Shown here: in pieces, positions 18,331 to 26,711 of the stretch
How positions within the stretch are numbered: the first letter of the stretch is position 1
Layout: each line of letters opens with the position of its first letter
Assembly: GCA_964401385.1 (NCBI GenBank)
Contig: CAYNYF010000035.1
Coordinates: forward strand, 1-40,009
Direction of reading: 5' to 3'
DNA: 40,009 nucleotides
Source: CAYNYF01 sp964401385
GTDB lineage: Bacteria > Planctomycetota > Phycisphaerae > SM23-33
The notes under the pieces: model-generated
Databases searched by the model: none
What the model saw: the letters and a program-made list of their open reading frames with translations, nothing else
Told to the model about the DNA's origin: nothing
Program-made: the position numbers and the translations under genes

Positions 18331-19350
18331 TTACCGGCACGCCTCCACCACCAGCCGCAGCAGGCCGGTGTCGTTTTCCTCCTGGTCTTTCCACAGCCCC
18401 GGGCTCTGGACGACCACCAGGTCCAGCGAAGGGCACACCCAAACGTGCTGGCTGCCGGCGCCGCTGGCGGCGAAAGAGTCCCGCGGCAGCCGCGGCCAAA
18501 TGCGCCCGTGGTCGTTGGTCCAGAAGCCGTAGCCGTAGCGCCACTGCTCCGGCGGGCAGTTGGCGCGAATGTCCGGGGCGGTGCGCACGGCCTCGCGCAG
18601 CCACGCCTCGGGCACCAGTTGCTCATCGCCCCAGCGGCCGAAGTTGCGCCACAGCCAGCCCAGCCGGGCCATGTCCAACGCCGTCGCCTTCACCCCGTTG
18701 CTGTAGCCGAAGACGTGGATGCGCGCTTTTGCGTGCAGGTCGAAGTTGTGCTGGTAGTAGCCCCAGCTCGCCCCCAGCGGCACCCGCAGCCTCTCGTCGA
18801 TGAGCCGCCGCAGGTCGCCCGAGCCGACCGGGTCGGCCGCGTCCCACAGGCCGTAGAGCTTCGCCAGGCCGTGGCAGAGGACGTTCATTCCGTAGGTCTG
18901 GTAGTGGAAGACCTTCCCGGGGGCCTCGCCGGGCTTCATGTAGCCGGAGGTGTTGGAGATGAGCTGGCGGAAGGTGACTGCGCGGTCCTTCTCGAAGGCG
19001 TAGCGCCCTTCCTTTGGCCCCTCGCCTTGGGGCACGTCCAGCGCCTCGCCGTAGTAATCGATAAGCTTCGCGTCGGGCGAGGGGAGCTTGCCCTCGGCGA
19101 CGATCATTCCCAGCATGCAGGAGTAGATGCTCTTGGCGGCCGAGGCCATGCCGAGCTGCTCGTCGCGCCCGACGCCGCGGTTCCACTCGGCCGCGATGCG
19201 CCCGCCGCGGACGATCACCACGCGATACCTGCCGTCGCCGAGGCGCCCGTCCAGCCATTCCTTGGCGCGGGCCAGGGCGCCCGGGTCCATCCCCGCCTCG
19301 GCGGGCGCCACTGCCTGCCAATCCGCTCCCGGAAAGATCGTACCCGACAT
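18331..19350 (-). CDS. Serine hydrolase, beta-lactamase class C-like
   Basis: A 339-residue protein whose ATG is preceded by AGGAGG. The S-x-x-K active-site pair is S70 and K73 in MASAAKSIYS. The region HYQTYGMNVLCHGLAKLYG corresponds to the family's second motif (usually YxN), and GAGSQHVWVCPSLDLVVV to the C-terminal glycine-rich strand. No signal peptide is apparent, so it may be cytoplasmic. The family contains esterases, D-aminopeptidases and amidases as well as beta-lactamases; resistance should not be assumed. It starts 40 bases after the stop of the MFS transporter gene, as the third gene of an apparent operon. Confidence 0.87.
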   Translation of the reverse strand: MSGTIFPGADWQAVAPAEAGMDPGALARAKEWLDGRLGDGRYRVVIVRGGRIAAEWNRGVGRDEQLGMASAAKSIYSCMLGMIVAEGKLPSPDAKLIDYYGEALDVPQGEGPKEGRYAFEKDRAVTFRQLISNTSGYMKPGEAPGKVFHYQTYGMNVLCHGLAKLYGLWDAADPVGSGDLRRLIDERLRVPLGASWGYYQHNFDLHAKARIHVFGYSNGVKATALDMARLGWLWRNFGRWGDEQLVPEAWLREAVRTAPDIRANCPPEQWRYGYGFWTNDHGRIWPRLPRDSFAASGAGSQHVWVCPSLDLVVVQSPGLWKDQEENDTGLLRLVVEACR

Positions 19351-19390
19351 CTTGTTGCCTCCTGCCCGCCCGCAAGCCGCGGGGCTTCGA

Positions 19391-20644
19391 TTATAGCGTC
19401 CAGCCGTTCGGCAGGGCAGCAGCGACGGGCGAGTTGGTCCGGCCGCCGCCCCTGAACAGCAAGAACCACAGCAGGCCAAGGGCGCTGATCCCGGAGCCGA
19501 TGAGGAAGGGCGCGGCCGGCATCCATTCCCACAGCCATCCGCCGATAAAGGCCGAAGGCAGCACCACCGCCCCGCGAAGGGTGTGATACGCGCCGATCAG
19601 GCGACCGCGGCGGCGACTCTCCGCCAGGTCAATGATCAGGGCCTTCCGCGTAGGCTCCCCCACGTGCCGCAACCCCCCAACCACAAACACGGGAATGAGC
19701 CAGCGGGCCGTCGGGATCACCGCCAGGGCCAAGGGGAACGCCGCGAAGAGGAAATATGTCGCGGCCACGACCGGCCGGCGCGTGCGCGGTCCGCCCCGGT
19801 CGGAGAGCTTGGCCACCGGCAGGGCCAGCAGGGCGAAGGTGAGCGTCTGCAGCGACATCAGCAGCCCGAAGTCCAGCGCGGACCCGCCCAGCACGTCCAC
19901 GACGTACAGCACCACGAACATGGCCGACATGCCCGAGCCGAACCTCAGCAGGCAGTCGCTGGCCAGAAGGTGCCTCAAGGCAGAAGGCGCCTCGCGCCAG
20001 GACGACGGCGTCGCCTCGCCGCCCTCCTGGTCGGCGGGCTTCCGGTGGCGATAGAAGCGGCGCTGGAGCCATACCGACGCCAGGGTCAGCAGCACCGTCA
20101 GAAACACACACGCACGCACCCCTCGAATGAGGCCGACGCTCACGATCAGCAGTCCCCCAAGCGGCGGCCCGACAACGCCCGGGACGACCCCCAGCAGACC
20201 CCGGGCGGTTATGGACGCGGCGCGCCTGCGGCTGCCCACGGCGTCCCCGGTCAAGGCCATGGAGCCCATGAAGCCGAAGCTGGCGGCCGCGGTGGTCAGC
20301 ACCACCCCGGGCAGGAGAAGCCACCAGTTGGGGGCGAGCATGTAGAAGACGTAGCCGCCTGCGGCCAGCAGGCCGCCCAGCACCATCACCTGGGTCCGCC
20401 CCAGCCGGTCGCTCAGCAGCCCGCCCACATAGGGAAACACCACCCAGAGCAGTGATCCGATGGTCCCGAAGGCCCCGATGACCATGCCGCGGGCCCCAAG
20501 GGCCTGAAGGAACTTCGGCAGGTAGCTGATCCAGAGCGCCAGCCCGACGCCCTGGAGGAGCCCGGCGGCCGTCATGACGACGATGTTGCGCTCCAGCCCC
20601 AGGAAGCTGCGCAACCGTTGGATCGATCGTCTCACTCGACGCAT
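19391..20644 (-). CDS. MFS transporter
   Basis: A 417-residue inner-membrane protein with about twelve hydrophobic segments. The loop DRLGRTQVMVLGG after the second helix resembles the MFS signature between helices 2 and 3, and a matching loop SDRGGPRTRRPVVA follows helix 8. Long charged cytoplasmic loops such as RRFYRHRKPADQEGGEATPS lie in the centre. The gene begins 39 bases after the stop of the dehydrogenase gene and is followed 40 bases later by the serine hydrolase. Substrate unknown. Confidence 0.87.
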   Translation of the reverse strand: MRRVRRSIQRLRSFLGLERNIVVMTAAGLLQGVGLALWISYLPKFLQALGARGMVIGAFGTIGSLLWVVFPYVGGLLSDRLGRTQVMVLGGLLAAGGYVFYMLAPNWWLLLPGVVLTTAAASFGFMGSMALTGDAVGSRRRAASITARGLLGVVPGVVGPPLGGLLIVSVGLIRGVRACVFLTVLLTLASVWLQRRFYRHRKPADQEGGEATPSSWREAPSALRHLLASDCLLRFGSGMSAMFVVLYVVDVLGGSALDFGLLMSLQTLTFALLALPVAKLSDRGGPRTRRPVVAATYFLFAAFPLALAVIPTARWLIPVFVVGGLRHVGEPTRKALIIDLAESRRRGRLIGAYHTLRGAVVLPSAFIGGWLWEWMPAAPFLIGSGISALGLLWFLLFRGGGRTNSPVAAALPNGWTL

Positions 20645-20683
20645 CCGAGCCTCACAAGCCGGGCAAAGGAACGCCGCCGGGGC

Positions 20684-21943
20684 TTAGTCTCCCTTCAGCA
20701 ACCCCTGCACGGCCACGGGTTGGCCCGTGGCGATCGACTCGCCCGCGGCCGCGCCGATGAGGACGGCCTGGACGGCCTCTTCCAGCGAGGCCATCTGCTC
20801 GGTCGGCTTGGCGTCCCAGTCCCGCCCGAACAGCTCCGCCCGGAGCTGCGGGTCGGCGCCGCCGTGCCCGCCGGCGGCGCGCCGGATGGGCACGTCCACC
20901 ACGCCCTCGCGCGGCAGGTAGAGCTGGAGCCGCTCGTTGGCGATGTGCTCGATGCCGGGGATGGGCTTGCTGTCGACCACCCAGCCGGTGTTGACGCCGG
21001 CGAAATACTCCAGGCGCCCTTCCGTGCCCTCGACGATCACCCGCTGGCTCTCATACGGCGAGTAGGCACAGAGGCTGTAGGAGACCTCCAGGCCGTCGGC
21101 GTAGCGGATGAGCACGCCGACCTGATCCTCGATGTCGATCTCGGGATCGAACACGCAGCCGTCGCGGAAGTAGCCGTCGGCCGACTCGGCGTCGAAGTAG
21201 AGCTTGCGGTAGGTCTCGCGCTTGGACAGGTCCACGTAGAACTCGCAGCGATCCGCCTGCTCGCAGCCGCGGCAGCGCCGCCCGCGGAAGGGCCCGTTGG
21301 CGCCGTAGAACCGCAGCGACCCCTGGGCGCTGACGCGCTCGGGCTTGGCGGCGGCCCACCAGTTCAGGGCGTCGAAGTGGTGGCTGGCCTTGTGGATCAG
21401 CAGCGAGCCGCTGTTTTCCCGCCGCCGGTGCCAGCGCCGGAAATAGTCGGCCCCGTGGCAGCGGTCGAGCGTCTCGTCGAACTGGATGAACCGCGCCCGG
21501 CCGATCCGCCCGGATTGCAGGATCGAGCGGATGGTCACGGTGGCCCCGCCGTAGCGGGCGTTGTGCGTGACCAGGCAGCGCCCGCGGCTTTCGCCGGCGG
21601 CGGCCAGGATCGCCCGGCACTGAGCGGGCGTGGTGCACACCGGCTTTTCGCTGATGGCCCGCTTGCCCGCCGCCAGGGCGGCGATGATGTACTCGGCGTG
21701 GGTGCAGTCGCGCGTGGCCACGACCACCGCGTCCGGGTCGAGATCGCCCATCATCTTCTCGAAGTCGGTGAAAGTGGGCACTTCCACCGGCAGCTCGGCC
21801 GCGACGTTGCGCACCCGGATCGGGTTGATGTCGCACAGGCCCGCCAACTCCGCCGTCTCGGGAAAGTCCTTCGCCAGCGGCCCGGCGAACATCCCCAGAC
21901 CCCGCCCGCCCGTGCCGACCAGAACGTATCGCTTCGCTGCCAT
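20684..21943 (-). CDS. Gfo/Idh/MocA family oxidoreductase with cysteine cluster
   Basis: A 419-residue protein; the ATG at 21943 follows GGAGGAAG. Residues 7-16 (VLVGTGGRGL) are the dinucleotide-binding loop and SEKP (98-101) the catalytic motif. The C-terminal domain contains RGRRCRGCEQADRCEFYVDL, a C-x2-C-x5-C cluster seen in a subgroup of this family, probably structural metal binding. It is the first gene of an apparent three-gene operon with an MFS transporter and a serine hydrolase, so it may act on a compound carried by that transporter. The substrate cannot be read from the sequence. Confidence 0.9.
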   Translation of the reverse strand: MAAKRYVLVGTGGRGLGMFAGPLAKDFPETAELAGLCDINPIRVRNVAAELPVEVPTFTDFEKMMGDLDPDAVVVATRDCTHAEYIIAALAAGKRAISEKPVCTTPAQCRAILAAAGESRGRCLVTHNARYGGATVTIRSILQSGRIGRARFIQFDETLDRCHGADYFRRWHRRRENSGSLLIHKASHHFDALNWWAAAKPERVSAQGSLRFYGANGPFRGRRCRGCEQADRCEFYVDLSKRETYRKLYFDAESADGYFRDGCVFDPEIDIEDQVGVLIRYADGLEVSYSLCAYSPYESQRVIVEGTEGRLEYFAGVNTGWVVDSKPIPGIEHIANERLQLYLPREGVVDVPIRRAAGGHGGADPQLRAELFGRDWDAKPTEQMASLEEAVQAVLIGAAAGESIATGQPVAVQGLLKGD

Positions 21944-22044
21944 TTTCGATTCTTCCTCCACTGATCGGGGTATTGAACCACACAGGGCGGACACATCACA
22001 GGGATATTCCCCCCGGCGAGAGTTACGTCAGATCCGTTCGGCCA

Positions 22045-22905
22045 TCAGGCCCCGGACGGGACGAAGGCGTCGGCGAACTGGGAGCTGTCGACGCCGGCCG
22101 GCAGAACCCGGTCAGTCGAGTAGCTGAACAGCAGGGCCCGGAAGACCGTGCCGGCGGCGCTGCTGGCGGCCATCGACGTGACGATGACGATCAGGCCGAC
22201 GACGATCGCCGCCGCGATGGCCGGCGCCGACCCGATGGCGAAGCCCGCGTACACCACCAGCCCCGCCAGCAGGAACAGCGGCAGGGACACCAGCAGGCCG
22301 ATCAGCCCCAGGGAGAAGTTGCCCATCAGGGCGGTGCCCCAGGTGGACCGCAGCGTCTGGGTGGACCGCTTGAAGGCCTGGAACGGGCCGACGCCGTCGA
22401 CGACGATGATGGGCACCACGAAGTAGGTCAGCGCCGTCCAGCCCATGCCCAGGATGCCGGCGATGAACCGCCCGGCCTTCTTGTTGGAGTTCTCCACGAC
22501 CTTCAGCAGCACGCCGACCACGGCCGAGATCAGCGCCCAGCCGAAGATCTGCGGCATGCGCTTGCATGCCACCGACAGCCCGCCGCCGATGGTGGGCGTG
22601 CCGCCGGCGGACCACATCATCACGCTGGCGATCAGGGCGGAGTTGAAGAACACGATCACCAGGTAGTTGCAGAAGTAGAAGAAAAAGGCCGTCACGTACA
22701 TGCCCGTCCTGTCGGCGCCTTCGCCGCCGCCCTCCAGCCAGCGCTCCAGGGCGCCGCTGCCGTAAGCCGGCCAGAAGAAGCTCAGCGTGACGATGATCGC
22801 CGCCAGACCCGAAAGCACCGGGAAGATCAGCAGCCGCTTGTGCCCCCACAGAATCCCGTAACTGGTCTTGGCGTATGCCCAGCTTCGAGAGAATGCCTCG
22901 AACAT
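22045..22905 (-). CDS. DUF6159-like integral membrane protein
   Basis: A 286-residue membrane protein; AAGGGGAA lies before the ATG at 22905. It has about six hydrophobic helices, with the N-terminal FSRSWAYAKTSYGILWGHKR and the central WTALTYFVVPIIVVDGVGPF, a pattern I associate with the DUF6159 family. Function is unknown. A TACAAT element (complement of 22978-22983) about 73 bases upstream may be its -10 box, but no good -35 accompanies it. The 63 bases after the start contain a GCGCTC-CCGGA-GAGCGC hairpin of unclear meaning. It diverges from the third dehydrogenase gene. Confidence 0.7.
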   Translation of the reverse strand: MFEAFSRSWAYAKTSYGILWGHKRLLIFPVLSGLAAIIVTLSFFWPAYGSGALERWLEGGGEGADRTGMYVTAFFFYFCNYLVIVFFNSALIASVMMWSAGGTPTIGGGLSVACKRMPQIFGWALISAVVGVLLKVVENSNKKAGRFIAGILGMGWTALTYFVVPIIVVDGVGPFQAFKRSTQTLRSTWGTALMGNFSLGLIGLLVSLPLFLLAGLVVYAGFAIGSAPAIAAAIVVGLIVIVTSMAASSAAGTVFRALLFSYSTDRVLPAGVDSSQFADAFVPSGA

Positions 22906-23083
22906 GACGTTCCCCTTATGCCTTAGGTTGCCCGAGCCTCGCCCGCGCGCTCCCGGAGAGCGCTTCGGCGCCAGGACATTGTACCGGACCCGGCTCGGCT
23001 GGCCAGGGCTTCTCGCCCGCGCGCCGCGCGCCGCCCGCAAGAACATTCTCCCCTCCGGCGCCGCCGGGCGCAGCCCGCGGCCA

Positions 23084-23111
23084 TTTCAGCTTTCAGCTTT
23101 CAGCTTTCAGC
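23084..23111 (+). repeat. Four perfect TTTCAGC tandem copies
   Basis: TTTCAGC is repeated four times head to tail without change in the gap between two divergent genes, followed by a T-rich stretch. A short tandem repeat of this kind may vary in copy number by slippage. Confidence 0.9.
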
Positions 23112-23192
23112 TTTTACTTTTCCTTCTTTGTCCCGCAGCCGGATTTCGGCCACAATTGACGGGCAGCATTACCGCAGGTAAGGACACATGCC

Positions 23193-24227
23193 ATGTCGAA
23201 GGAAAAGGTCGCCGGGCGGCTGGGGCTCGGCCTGATCGGCTACGGGCCGTACGGGCAGCACCTCGCCCGCGTCGTCTCCAACAACACGCGGGCGTGGGTG
23301 CCGATGATCTGGACCCGCAGCCGCGAAACCGCCGCGAGGATCGAGGCCGACGGCTTCGCCGCCACCAATGACGTCGACGAGCTGATCGGATTCCCTCAGG
23401 TCGAGGCGGTGATCGTGGCCTCGCCCAACGCCTGTCACAAGGAGCACGTCTTGAAGGTGTGCTCGGCCGGCAAGGCCTTGTGGGCGGAAAAGCCGCTGGT
23501 GCTGAAGCTGGACGACTACGACGAGATCCTCCGGGCGGTCTCGGCCGCGGGCATCGTCAACCACTGCAACTTCGGCATGCGCTACGGCGGGGCCTGCCGC
23601 AGGATGATCGAGCTGGCCGACGACGGGGCGTTCGGCGAGCCCATGCACCTGATCAGCCGCATCACCCGCGGGACGGGGCTGTTCAGCCTCGCAAGCCCGC
23701 ACAAGGCCGTCATGCACCCGGAGCTTTCCGGCGGGTGGATCATGCACCACCTGTGCCACCAGGTGGACTTCGCCCTGCGGCTGACGCGGCAGCGGGTGTC
23801 GCGCGTGTACGCCCAGACGGTCCGCAGCGACCCGGCCTGCCCCTCGGAGGAGTCGATCGCGGCCGTGCTGACCACCGAGGCCGGCGCCATCTGCGAGCTG
23901 GCCGACGGCGTCGCCCCCCAGCAGGACAGCCACCTTTCCTATCTCGGCAACAAGGCGCTGGCCTACGTGGACGCCGCGGGCGCGTTGAACTTCCGCGGCG
24001 ACTGCTCCGAGAACAACTACGGCCACGGGGGCTGGTCCACCACCCACACGCCGGAGGCCTACGGCGACGACTCCATGGCCGCGTTCATCTCGGCCGTGAC
24101 CGGCGTGCCCCACAACCGGACCTATCCCCTCGCCATCGTCCCCATCGCCGAAGGTCGCCACGTCCTGGAAGTGCTCCTGGCCATCCAGCAGTCCGCGCGG
24201 ACGAACGAACTCATCGAGCTGGAATGA
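23193..24227 (+). CDS. Gfo/Idh/MocA family oxidoreductase
   Basis: A 344-residue protein, third of its family in the window. LGLIGYGPYG (residues 12-21) is the dinucleotide loop and AEKP (98-101) the catalytic motif; the substrate domain includes SGGWIMHHLCHQVDFALRLT with the conserved histidines. AAGGA lies 8 bases before the ATG. No adjacent gene on the same strand within 250 bases suggests it is transcribed alone. Substrate unknown. A strong hairpin lies 12 bases after its stop. Confidence 0.9.
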   Translation: MSKEKVAGRLGLGLIGYGPYGQHLARVVSNNTRAWVPMIWTRSRETAARIEADGFAATNDVDELIGFPQVEAVIVASPNACHKEHVLKVCSAGKALWAEKPLVLKLDDYDEILRAVSAAGIVNHCNFGMRYGGACRRMIELADDGAFGEPMHLISRITRGTGLFSLASPHKAVMHPELSGGWIMHHLCHQVDFALRLTRQRVSRVYAQTVRSDPACPSEESIAAVLTTEAGAICELADGVAPQQDSHLSYLGNKALAYVDAAGALNFRGDCSENNYGHGGWSTTHTPEAYGDDSMAAFISAVTGVPHNRTYPLAIVPIAEGRHVLEVLLAIQQSARTNELIELE

Positions 24228-24238
24228 TTCGCCCTCGT

Positions 24239-24272
24239 GCCACGCTCAAGCGGTCGTGTGCTTGAGCGTGGC
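24239..24272 (+). repeat. Perfect 12-bp hairpin after the dehydrogenase gene
   Basis: GCCACGCTCAAG, a 10-base loop, and CTTGAGCGTGGC. It could end transcription but no T-run follows, so a dispersed REP-like element is equally possible. Confidence 0.7.
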
Positions 24273-24345
24273 GAAGCCGCGGCCTGTCACGCCCGCGCCA
24301 CGATCCGGCGGCGTGCAAACGCGTAACCAAATCTCGCCCTTGCAC

Positions 24346-24374
24346 TTGGCGCCCGCCCGGCCGCGGGGTAGAAT
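24346..24374 (+). promoter_or_regulatory. Promoter for the ACT-domain gene
   Basis: TTGGCG (24346-24351), 17 bases, TAGAAT (24369-24374), identical in both boxes and spacing to the promoter at 16652. It leaves a leader of about 100 bases. Confidence 0.6.
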
Positions 24375-24478
24375 GCCCGCGGGTTTGGACCCGATGGGAT
24401 CGGGCGATCATTTCTGCTCGTCAGCGTGAATCGCCGCTGCCGAGGTGCGGCGGCCACGGATTGTTAAGGAGAACAGCG

Positions 24479-24883
24479 ATGGCCATGAACGTTTCTCGAG
24501 TTGACGTCTGGGCGGGCACCATGTCCGACAAGCCCGGCGCCCTTGCCAAGAAGCTCACCAAGCTGCGTGAGGGCAAGGCGAACCTCAGGTTCGTCCTGGC
24601 CCGGCGGAGCAGGCCCGGCCGCGGGGTGCTGTTCGTCTCGCCGCTGAAGTCCTCGGCCGCGAAGAAGGCGGGGCTGAAGAAGTCGCCCAAGCTGGCGGGC
24701 GTTCGCGTCATGGGCAAGGACCGGGCGGGCCTGGGGGCGAAGATCGTGGGCGCCCTGGCCGAGGCGGGGCTGAACCTCCGCGGCCTCTCGACACACGTCC
24801 TGGCCGGGAAGTTCACGCTCTACCTCGCCCTGGACTCCGCCGCCGAGGCGAACAAGGCCGTAAAGGCCATGAAGGCGATGTGA
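24479..24883 (+). CDS. Tandem ACT-domain protein
   Basis: A 134-residue protein with a strong TAAGGAG ribosome-binding site. Two ACT-like halves are visible: residues about 5-65 (VSRVDVWAGTMSDKPGALAK) and about 70-134 (GVRVMGKDRAGLGAKIVGAL then LNLRGLSTHVLAGKFTLYLA). Each has the pattern of a strand, a glycine before a helix, and further strands, as in amino-acid-binding ACT regulatory domains. No catalytic domain is attached, so it is probably a small regulator or a binding protein. It is a single-gene unit with its own promoter. Which ligand binds is unknown. Confidence 0.8.
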   Translation: MAMNVSRVDVWAGTMSDKPGALAKKLTKLREGKANLRFVLARRSRPGRGVLFVSPLKSSAAKKAGLKKSPKLAGVRVMGKDRAGLGAKIVGALAEAGLNLRGLSTHVLAGKFTLYLALDSAAEANKAVKAMKAM

Positions 24884-24949
24884 CGGGCGCTTGCACGGGT
24901 GGAGCGGGCACAGCTTTAGAAGCTACAGTGGGCAGCTTGCGCGCGGAAT

Positions 24950-24999
24950 GTAGGGCGGGGATACTTCCCCGCCGAACCGTAGGGCGGGCATTACGGTTC
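24950..24999 (+). repeat. Two short hairpins with repeated GTAGGGCGGG
   Basis: GTAGGGCGGG occurs at 24950-24959 and 24979-24988. GGCGGGGA-TACT-TCCCCGCC (24954-24973) and GAACCGTA...TACGGTTC (24974-24999) are perfect 8-bp hairpins. The stop codon of the restriction nuclease gene falls inside the second one. It looks like a small dispersed repeat at the border of the acquired restriction-modification segment. Confidence 0.6.
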
Positions 25000-25617
25000 A
25001 ACGCCTACTAGCACCAGGGGCACTGCCGGGACGCCTCGTCCCTGGCGCGCCAGATCGTATAGAGCCCCCTCGTAGTACCCGGGACCGGAAGACATTTCTT
25101 CCTGCATAGATTTCATCGGAAGGACCTCTATTCCGACGTCGATAGCGTTGCCCACGTAGAAGGCAAGATGTTTAACGAAAAGATCGTACGCGATGAAACT
25201 GTACTTGCCGAATTGGATTTCGACCGCGGCGCGGCGCTTCACATAATCGGTCTGGTTGTACGAACGAATGGCTCTCATGCCTGAGGCTTCGATTACTTCT
25301 TTCTGCTCTTGTTGCGGTAAGGCGATCGTTTTTCGGATTAGCTCGTAATCCTGTGTCACCCAGTAGCTCGTGCGGCTCTCTCTCCAATCTGCGTCCCGGA
25401 ATTTCTTGGAGAAAGTGTTGTTGAGCTGCCTAGGCGCATAGAGAGATTTCCCCTTCATTGTCTTTTCTTTGCTGATTTTGGTCTTGCACCGAGCGGCGTC
25501 CACCCAGCGGATTATCCTTTCGACTTCCCTCCAGATGGACTTTTCGTGGACCAGCAACCACTCATGTCCGTTAAGGTGCGAGTGAAGCGCCCCGATTCTC
25601 AATCGACTAGCCTCCAT
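24991..25617 (-). CDS. Type II restriction endonuclease, BglII/BstYI-like
   Basis: A 208-residue protein. The stretch TDYVKRRAAVEIQFGKYSFI contains D124, E133 and Q135, reproducing the D-x8-E-x-Q arrangement of the BglII active site, and the C-terminal region (MSSGPGYYEGALYDLARQGR then GVPAVPLVLVG) is typical of that family. Enzymes of this kind cut at sites with a GATC core (AGATCT for BglII, RGATCY for BstYI); which one applies here is inference. The gene follows the methyltransferase gene by 8 bases and is more AT-rich than its surroundings: 29 G+C in the 60 bases at 25441 by my count. Its stop lies inside a short repeat. Confidence 0.82.
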   Translation of the reverse strand: MEASRLRIGALHSHLNGHEWLLVHEKSIWREVERIIRWVDAARCKTKISKEKTMKGKSLYAPRQLNNTFSKKFRDADWRESRTSYWVTQDYELIRKTIALPQQEQKEVIEASGMRAIRSYNQTDYVKRRAAVEIQFGKYSFIAYDLFVKHLAFYVGNAIDVGIEVLPMKSMQEEMSSGPGYYEGALYDLARQGRGVPAVPLVLVGVEP

Positions 25618-25625
25618 GGTCTTAG

Positions 25626-26585
25626 CTACTGGAAAGGATTCTGGGCCACACTTTCTTTGCCCGAGGGCGTGTATACGGGCCGGTCCATTGGTCGCGTTAG
25701 CAGCTTTCCCTCTGCCTCCAGTCGGATTCGCTGGAGAGCGATTTCACAGTACTCCCCGAATACTTCTGATCCAGCCGCCTTCCTCCCGTGTCGAATAGCG
25801 GCTATCGCCGTCGACCCAACGCCGAGGAAGGGATCGACGACCAGACTACCTCGTTCTGTCATGCTGAGCACGAGGCGTTCGACCAGTTCAACGGGGAACT
25901 GGCACGGATGGACCGTTTTTTCTACATGGTTGTGCTTTACGTTTGGTATTTCCCATACGTCGCTCGGGTTCTTGCCGTTAGGGTTGCAGGAGTATTGTCC
26001 GGCCTTTGGCCCCTTGAAGTGCTTCTTGCCGGGATATTTTTGGGGAACGCGCACCGGATCCAAGTCAAAGATGTAATGTTCTGTCTTGGTAAACCACATT
26101 ATCACCTCATACCTGCCGGAGAAGCGCCGGGCGCAGTGAAGCCCGTGCTCGAAGTGCCATACAATCCGATTTCGCATGCGCAGCCCCGCCTCGGCAAAAA
26201 CCGGGTACAAGATTGTGTCCAGCGGGAAGATTGCGCCGTTCTTGACGTAATTCCCCACCTGCCAACAGATGCTGCCACGAGCGCTCAGGATACGGATGCA
26301 CTCCTTAATTACACGTGACTGCTGCTCGACGTAGGAGGAAAGGCGTATCCTTTTCTCGTATTCCTTTCCAAGATTGTAGGGCGGCGACGTAACTATTAAA
26401 TCTGCGTATTCATCGGGAATCGAGGGGAGCAGGTTCATGCAGTCTCCCTGGAATAAGGTCAGGTCGTTATCTGGATGATACCGGCCGCCTATCCTTAGGG
26501 TGCCCTTGCCCCGAGCGAAGAGAGTGGCAGGCTTCCTGCGAAATTTGGGCTTCCCTGTGTCCCTGATATTTGCTTTGGCAGTCAT
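25626..26585 (-). CDS. Type II DNA methyltransferase, beta class
   Basis: A 319-residue protein with the order of motifs of the beta class: catalytic TSPPY (residues 66-70) before the S-adenosylmethionine-binding DPFLGVGST (251-259). TSPPY is common among N4-cytosine methyltransferases, including those paired with BglII-type enzymes, but N6-adenine activity cannot be excluded. A variable region between about 140 and 230 would recognise DNA. It protects the host from the nuclease encoded 8 bases downstream. The nearby start has a weak GAGG site, and no controller (C) protein gene is seen. A hairpin AAGCGCG...CGCGCTT (26639-26657) lies in its 5' region. Base composition suggests horizontal transfer. 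Confidence 0.88.
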   Translation of the reverse strand: MTAKANIRDTGKPKFRRKPATLFARGKGTLRIGGRYHPDNDLTLFQGDCMNLLPSIPDEYADLIVTSPPYNLGKEYEKRIRLSSYVEQQSRVIKECIRILSARGSICWQVGNYVKNGAIFPLDTILYPVFAEAGLRMRNRIVWHFEHGLHCARRFSGRYEVIMWFTKTEHYIFDLDPVRVPQKYPGKKHFKGPKAGQYSCNPNGKNPSDVWEIPNVKHNHVEKTVHPCQFPVELVERLVLSMTERGSLVVDPFLGVGSTAIAAIRHGRKAAGSEVFGEYCEIALQRIRLEAEGKLLTRPMDRPVYTPSGKESVAQNPFQ

Positions 26586-26711
26586 AAGGCCTCGTTAGCG
26601 CGATCGAGAATACGGTATACTCTCTGTGACTAGGATGCAAGCGCGTAGTGCGCGCTTAACTGTCCCAAGGATTGTGCTAGTTTTTTCAGACGGGAGGTGG
26701 GGGGGCGGAGG

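Noticed and set aside
23084..23111. Possible CRISPR-like repeat
   Set aside because: The units are contiguous and only seven bases long, with no spacers.
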